The translations under genes were made by a program, and so were the position numbers. The notes beneath the pieces are model-generated. The model was not told where the DNA came from, did no database searches, and worked only from the letters and a program-made list of their open reading frames with translations. Positions 59,091 to 64,000 of a stretch of DNA of 64,000 bases are shown piece after piece. The DNA comes from Terebella lapidaria (taxonomy: Eukaryota > Annelida > Polychaeta > Terebellida > Terebellidae): assembly GCA_949152475.1 (NCBI GenBank), contig OX424561.1, positions 6,138,001-6,202,000 on the forward strand, read 5' to 3'. The number at the start of each line of letters is the position of its first letter. Within the stretch, counting starts at the first letter, position 1.

Positions 59091-59515
59091 GTGGCCACGA
59101 ATTGGTAAACTGTGCGCACGGATTACCTTAACTAATCTGTGGGCATGATATAACAATCTGTGGGCACGATTTAATAATTCGTGGGCACGATTCAACAATT
59201 CGTGCGCACGATTTAACAATTCGTGAGCACGAATTAGTATTCCGTGGCCACGGATTGGTATAACTAATCTGTGGGCACGATTTACCAATTCGTGGGCACG
59301 AATTAGTATTTCGTGCCCACGAATTAGTATTTCGTGCCCACGAATTAGTAAATCGTGCCCACGGATTGTTAATTCGTGGCCACGAATTGGTAAACTGTGC
59401 GCACGGTTTGGTAATCCGTGCCCACGGATTGTTAATTCGTGGACACGAATTGTTAAACCGTGAGCACGGATTGGTAAACCGTGCGCACGAATTAATAAAT
59501 ATTTTCGGTATGTCA
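59091..59515. repeat. 21-22-bp minisatellite of CGTGnnCACG palindromes (main part)
   Basis: About 20 units of the form AATT/AATC-CGTG-nn-CACG-AATTnGTAA. The four-base half-sites stay complementary while the central two bases vary (GG, CC, CG, GC, AG, GA). A further three units sit at 45136-45188 on the other side of the retrotransposon. Seven-residue protein repeats in its ORFs are a by-product. Confidence 0.82.
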
Positions 59516-59865
59516 CCTCAGGGGCTCCGTAATTATCTCTTCAAAATGACATATTTCATAGAGTAAATGATCAGCATCCTTATACTGGAAAGAAAACAGG
59601 GGGTCACCGTGCTCGTTTCTTCTACATATTCGATCGAAATCACACACATTTACCTAAAATGACATAAATTATGGCATTTTTGCACATTTTTTTCGTCCAT
59701 ATTCACATCTTGCATCGTGTTTCCATTTTCTTTTCAGTTTCAGGATGCTGAACAGTTACTCTATAAAGTATATCATTTTGAAGCTCTAGATTATGTGGAC
59801 ACAATTATTTATTTTAAAAAACTCTTTGACCCCCTCCCTTCACTGTCTGGAGCGGACTACCTTAA

Positions 59866-61230
59866 ATAGCCAAATCATCAAACCATTCCATGTATTGGTA
59901 CTAGTAGTAAATCAATTTATTCAATTTCATTTGTTTTTATTTAATTTATTTATTTATTTTAGCAATATTGTTTATTCTTGTGTGTTTTTATATTTTTGAC
60001 ATTAGAGCGTTGGGGGCGAAGCCCCCAACCCTCTACATGTCTATGTGCTGACCTTTTCATGGAGGTTTCATGCCAACCTATCGACGCCCGTTTTGGCATG
60101 TAAACCTTTGTACACATACTTCAAATGAAGATTTTCTTCGTCCTTGACATAAAATCTCTCGATTTGATGGCAAGCTTTGAATATTCCACAGATATATAAT
60201 GCATAAATCGATGTGTTAGGTTTGAAAAAACTACGCAAAATGGTCAGCTCGTCTGAAAAACGTCAAAATGGCGGAGCCGATGGAAATTCACGTTCCCAGA
60301 ATGCAAAGCGAATTTTACTGCAATGACACGTACTTTGGAACGCACAATTTTCTGTGCAGCATTTTGTGCATGCATGTAAATGTAACCTTGCGTGTGGCCT
60401 TCTTTGGCGTTATGAAGTAAACACAACGATTCGTCTGCGATACCACGATTACATTTACCGTAATTTGACATATTTTATCACATGAGAATGTGTTCCATGC
60501 TGGGTTGCGAAACCTTTTTATTTTAAACTGTTCTTTTAATTTGCTCAGTATGCATGTGTTTTACCTATATCATGATATCAGATGCAGATACTCCTCATAG
60601 TATACACTATTTAAGGATAGTTTATTGAGGTTCAATATCATTTTATCAGGCGTATCTGTTTCATTGAGTTCAAAAGAAATGTTTACTTATTAAGAATATG
60701 ATTGAAGTACGCCTATATGTTTCATCATAATATAGGGAATGAATTGGAATCATGTGGGGCATGATATGGTTCAATTTTCTTTTCTTTTTCTGCGGGGGGG
60801 GGGGGGGGGGTAACATTATGTAAGATACATTCAGCTGTCGTGGTGCTGATGATGTGCTTGAGCTCTAATGTCGTCTCCCGCAGTTAGCTGCATTTTCTTG
60901 TTTTATATTTGTTAATATTCTTGTATAGTAATCTTAATGGTTGGGTGGGATGTAATTTTTGGGTGGGAATTGGGAAATTGTTACTTTATAAGCTTTGAGC
61001 TTCAAACAATTTCCTTTTCATTATTCAAATGCATTATCATTGTATTGTACTTCACTGTTATGAATGTTGAATATTGAATAAACTGATTTGAACTTGAATT
61101 TGAACATCAGGGCTGGACAAACATATGAGCAGATGAGTGGTTTGGGATAAAATACGTTATGATCATCTGTAGATGTGCATGATTCACCCAGCGTTATGAT
61201 TATGTAATCGGTGCTGCCACCTGAAGGTTA
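59866..61230. other. Intergenic, no gene seen
   Basis: Contains a strong hairpin GTTGGGGGC-GAA-GCCCCCAAC (60009-60029), a G run (60794-60810) and, near 61070-61110, GAATAAACTGATTTGAACTT with repeated TTGAA, which resembles the tail of an old retroelement. No convincing ORF. Confidence 0.5.
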
Positions 61231-61236
61231 TGACTA

Positions 61237-61264
61237 TGCGCATGCGCATTGAAGAAGGCGGAAA
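61237..61264 (+). promoter_or_regulatory. NRF1 palindrome and E2F-like site
   Basis: TGCGCATGCGCA (61237-61248) is a perfect NRF1-type palindrome, and GGCGGAAA (61257-61264) resembles an E2F site. They lie about 75-100 bases upstream of the start codon of the right-edge gene, a typical core promoter position. Motif knowledge only. Confidence 0.5.
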
Positions 61265-61335
61265 TTTCAAAACTTGCAAGTTGCATCAACAAAAACTCCC
61301 CCACAAAAGCAATCGTAGCAAACAATTGTTGAAGC

Positions 61336-61390
61336 ATGGCTAAAAGAATGACACGGTCGCGAATGAAACCAAGAAGAAGTGCTCATTATT
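61336..61390 (+). CDS. Right-edge gene, exon 1
   Basis: ATG follows the NRF1-type site by about 90 bases. Eighteen codons rich in Arg and Lys end at CATTATT|GTAAGA in phase 1. The call rests on promoter context, a good donor and phase match to exon 2. Confidence 0.5.
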
Positions 61391-64000
61391 GTAAGATTGT
61401 TTGGCCTGAACTAGACTAGATCTTGGCCCACATTATTTTTATGTGACAGTGACACGCCTCAGACACAGTCACTTGTCTTGTTCTGATAGTCAGATAGGTA
61501 ACCTCAGTTATTAGGTAAAGTCACTTCACAAGTTCACATACTCTCGGGTGGATGGCCCGACTCACAGTGTCTGTGGGTTGGGCCATACACCGGACCCCAG
61601 AGTGTGAAGTGACTACCTATTGTGCTGAGTGACCATATGCACCTGGCTGAGGCTGGCACATCTCTTGGTCCATTTGGGCCGATAATTAAGCTATTGTCGT
61701 TGTTTTTCGTCTGTCGTCCGTCCGGGTCTGTAAATTTTTTTTGACAACCCCCACCCCCCATGAATATCTGTCGTTAACGAAGAAAACCTTTCGGAGCACA
61801 TGTACAATCAGAAATACATGGTACAATTTAGTGGGCAATCCTAACTCTGGCAAGCGTATTCCATTCTCCCAAAGGCAGGGAATACTACTGTCAAAATATC
61901 GATTGAAAATGCAGGTTCAGCCGTGGAGCAGGGTTAGGGCAATCCTTTTTCTGTATGATAAGCAAAAAACTGATGAGGTAATCAGTGGAACAAAATGATG
62001 AATACAGGTAAAAAGAACATCTGGTGTGTAATAAAGAACACTTTTCTATCATAACCAGTTGTCATTCCGGATCCTGAGTATGGGAAAGTAGTTGGTAAAT
62101 AAATTGCCCACGTTGTTGTACATCCTAGCAAACCAAGATGTAACTTGTTTCCGTATTGTATATTTATAGTCGATACAGAAAATGTGTGTTTTGCAACATT
62201 TACGAACATGTTTTGACAGTAGAATTTGAAGATCAGTGTAACAATTAATATTGGGGAAAATCAATACTCAATTCGCATGATCTGGCAGTAAGCTACAGCA
62301 CGCTTGGTGCTATGTTTGAGGTATTACATAAATGTTACTCTGAAGTCGATATTTACAATACACAAGTCCTCGTACACACTAGTCAGGGCTGAACCTGATT
62401 CCCATAACTTCCAGCCACAAGGGAAGCTGTCATGTACTCTAAACCCGGAAATTATTAGCGTCCGTTTATTTAACTCTTTTTAGCCTTTCCTTTGAAACGC
62501 TAATATTAATGGACGCTAGTATATTAATTTGTTAAACACAACATACAATGGCAAGATAAAAACGCTAAATTAAATGGTCGCTAATATGCCAACACAACCA
62601 AAAACGCTAAATTTAACGGACACTAATATTTCAGGGTTTAGAGTATATGCTTCTGGCTAGTTCAATTCATAGTTCCGATGATACGTAAGCCCCACCCACT
62701 TTCATATTTACTACCCAATCAAAAGATGTCAAAAAAATGCGCCAAAACGTAAAAGTCCCACAAACAAAACCAGCGTGTTAAACAGCACAATCTCTTGAAT
62801 GAAGTGGGATGGTAGTGTACTTCTGACCCACTCCTGCCCAAGTAAAGCCAGATAAATTAAATATTTAGCCTAACAATATATTCCCCCATCCCTTCATGAG
62901 TGAAATATGGTGTATTATTTCACAAAACGAATGTGTAAACAGAAGCAAGTAAAAGTTGCATTTTTCGCGACTCGCTCTTGCAAATGCACATGGTATGCTT
63001 GTGGGACTTTTCTAGCGGTTGCCAAGGGGGCGTGGCCTGTTGGGATGTCGTCGGCACTATGAATAGACTGACATTTGATATCATCTTACAATATCATCAT
63101 GCTGCTTTCTTTCTCATTAATTTTCAAGTGAAAGGCCGAAACAGCACATCCGGCGTGGAGAAAACCAGCCCGAATAATACCATGGAAATTATTGACAAGC
63201 TCTCAAAACAATTCAAAGTTTGTGAACCGATTTCCATTGTTTGGCAACAAATATATTTGGAAATATATGAATTCTATAAGTAATACACTAAATATCTTTC
63301 TAATACTGTTGCTTTTTACTGAATTTTTTCTAATACTATTGCTTTTAGAAAACTGACAAAGGCACTTCTGTGAAAAAATCTCGAGATGGCTGCCTGAGGA
63401 AGGTAAGAAGATATACATACATGCTTTTGTTATTGGTGAATGCTTGAAGCTGCCCTCAGCACTGCCTTGCATGGCAATGCATGCCAAAAGCTGCAGACAT
63501 ACAATTATACATCATTATGTACATGGAAGAATCTCAGCTAGTATGGTCTGTTTGAAATGAATGGAATTATATTAGCTGATAAATGCTGTACTAGTATGTA
63601 CTCTAGTACATTGATTCAAAAGTGTGATTCCAATGAGAATTTTGTGTAATTCTGTTGCAACTCAGGAGGTACTTAACTCATCTCTGGCGCACAATTGGAG
63701 CTACCGAATCACTTCCAATGACGCATCATTTTCATCTACGCCTGCATCCGATAACAGCAGAAAGTCTGTCGACTTCTATGACTTCAACGAGAAAGATGAC
63801 GCTATCAGACTCAGACTTGACTTATCACCGATCAAGGTCATCAAAACTCCCGCCAGCAGCCGGAGAACAAATCGCAAACGGTCAGCAGACCTCTTCAAGG
63901 CACAGAGTAGTGGCTCTCCTTCACAGGGGCACTCCAGCAAAAAACGAAAAGTGGACAGCGCAAAAATTGTTAGGGAGAAAAATGCCAGGAACAAAATGTC
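61336..64000 (+). CDS. Unrecognised basic nuclear-type protein, 5' part of gene
   Basis: Proposed exons are 61336-61390, 63129-63217, 63349-63402 and 63666-64000 (runs off the window). Phases agree at all three junctions. The product begins MAKRMTRSRMKPRRSAHY and goes on with Ser/Thr/Lys-rich sequence. Exon 4 is the most ordered and holds SVDFYDFNEKDDAIRLRLDL, a candidate conserved motif, plus RRTNRKRS and the SV40-like signal KKRKV. I do not recognise the family. Basic N terminus, nuclear signals and an NRF1/E2F-type promoter suggest a nuclear, possibly cell-cycle-linked protein, which is inference. Confidence 0.55.
61391..63128 (+). other. Intron 1 of the right-edge gene
   Basis: AT-rich, with no exon-like ORF seen. 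It contains an imperfect inverted pair near 61520 and 61600 (GTAAAGTCACTTCACA and TGTGAAGTGACTAC) and a mariner-type MITE at 62437-62643. Confidence 0.45.
62437..62643. mobile_element. Tc1/mariner-type MITE, 207 bp, TA target
   Basis: Ends CTCTAAACCC and GGGTTTAGAG are inverted and flanked by TA at 62435-62436 and 62644-62645. Interior copies of ACGCTAAATTTAACGG-like sequence are arranged symmetrically. There is no ORF. Confidence 0.75.
63129..63217 (+). CDS. Right-edge gene, exon 2
   Basis: A pyrimidine-rich acceptor TTAATTTTCAAG leads to KGRNSTSGVEKTSPNNTMEI. The exon ends FK with a weak donor AAA|GTTTGT. Confidence 0.5.
63349..63402 (+). CDS. Right-edge gene, exon 3
   Basis: Eighteen codons (KTDKGTSVKKSRDGCLRK) lie between TTGCTTTTAG and AAG|GTAAGA. 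It is phase 0 on both sides. Confidence 0.55.
63666..64000 (+). CDS. Right-edge gene, exon 4 (partial)
   Basis: The acceptor CAACTCAG is followed by an open frame to the window end. It encodes EVLNSSLAHNWSYRITSND, the acidic-hydrophobic FYDFNEKDDAIRLRLDLSP and basic NLS-like stretches. Coding composition is clear. Confidence 0.65.

Larger units (their letters stand above)
45099..59531. mobile_element. Second layer: TIR element with palindromic minisatellite body
   Basis: TACGGAGCCCCTGAGGTGAC at the left and its complement GTCACCTCAGGGGCTCCGTA at the right are perfect ends, flanked by ATTATC at 45093-45098 and 59532-59537. The interior is almost only CGTGnnCACG units. It is about 526 bp without the BEL/Pao insert. 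The superfamily is not assigned. Confidence 0.78.
45028..59865. mobile_element. Outermost layer: TTAA-flanked MITE carrying all nested elements
   Basis: TTAA at 45028-45031 and 59862-59865 flank inverted ends CGTAGTCCGCTACAAACAGT and ACTGTCTGGAGCGGACTACC. TTAA targets are typical of piggyBac and Kolobok. Without the nested DNA it would be about 0.4 kb. There is no own ORF. Confidence 0.65.

Noticed and set aside
59013..59516. 167-codon minus-strand ORF of RGHELLNRAHE-type repeats
   Set aside because: It is the translation of the 21-22 bp palindromic minisatellite. The opposite strand is also open, and there is no start or splice context.

Overview
The window is animal nuclear DNA: split genes with GT-AG introns, dense transposons and AT-rich intergenic sequence. 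The gene content (a BAHD1/winged-eye type chromatin gene, a C16orf89-like secretory gene) together with BEL/Pao, Ty3/gypsy, Helitron-type and satellite-bearing elements suggests a marine invertebrate, plausibly a mollusc or other lophotrochozoan. The species cannot be fixed from the sequence.

Genes. On the minus strand at 43-4664 is a six-exon gene whose spliced product (904 aa) has a signal peptide, a C16orf89/DUF4735-type domain split by a long Q/N-rich insert, an acidic tail and a C-terminal membrane segment. Head-to-head with it, starting at 6138 on the plus strand, is a nine-exon gene ending at 28041. It encodes a 3,297-aa BAHD1-like protein: Lys/Ser-rich, P/Q/H-rich and S/T-rich disordered regions, two SLNA-type motifs, and a C-terminal BAH domain that keeps the residues expected for H3K27me3 reading. 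In both genes exon phases agree at every junction and total lengths divide by three. At the right edge (61336-64000+) begins a third, unrecognised gene for a basic nuclear-looking protein, behind a palindromic NRF1-type site and an E2F-like site.

Mobile DNA. Intron 1 of the BAHD1-like gene (10 kb) carries a non-autonomous Helitron (11807-14934) built of three successive tandem arrays. Between the second and third genes (about 29.8-59.9 kb) is a transposon graveyard: a small MITE, a tRNA-derived SINE with target duplication, a decayed Helentron-like element, a broken Ty3/gypsy element with 1.36-kb LTRs (32126-41660), a large foldback element holding a hAT-type MITE (41784-44806), and a Russian-doll stack at 45028-59865.

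The stack has these layers. A TTAA-flanked MITE contains a TIR element whose body is a 21-22 bp palindromic minisatellite. That contains a BEL/Pao retrotransposon with target duplication GTGGC, 810-bp LTRs differing at 2 positions by eye, and a long open pol. The BEL/Pao gag is interrupted by a 731-bp TIR element, and its 5' LTR is interrupted by two Helentron-like elements carrying 147-bp satellite arrays. Removing the two inserts from the right LTR regenerates exactly the 810 bp of the left LTR, which fixes their boundaries.
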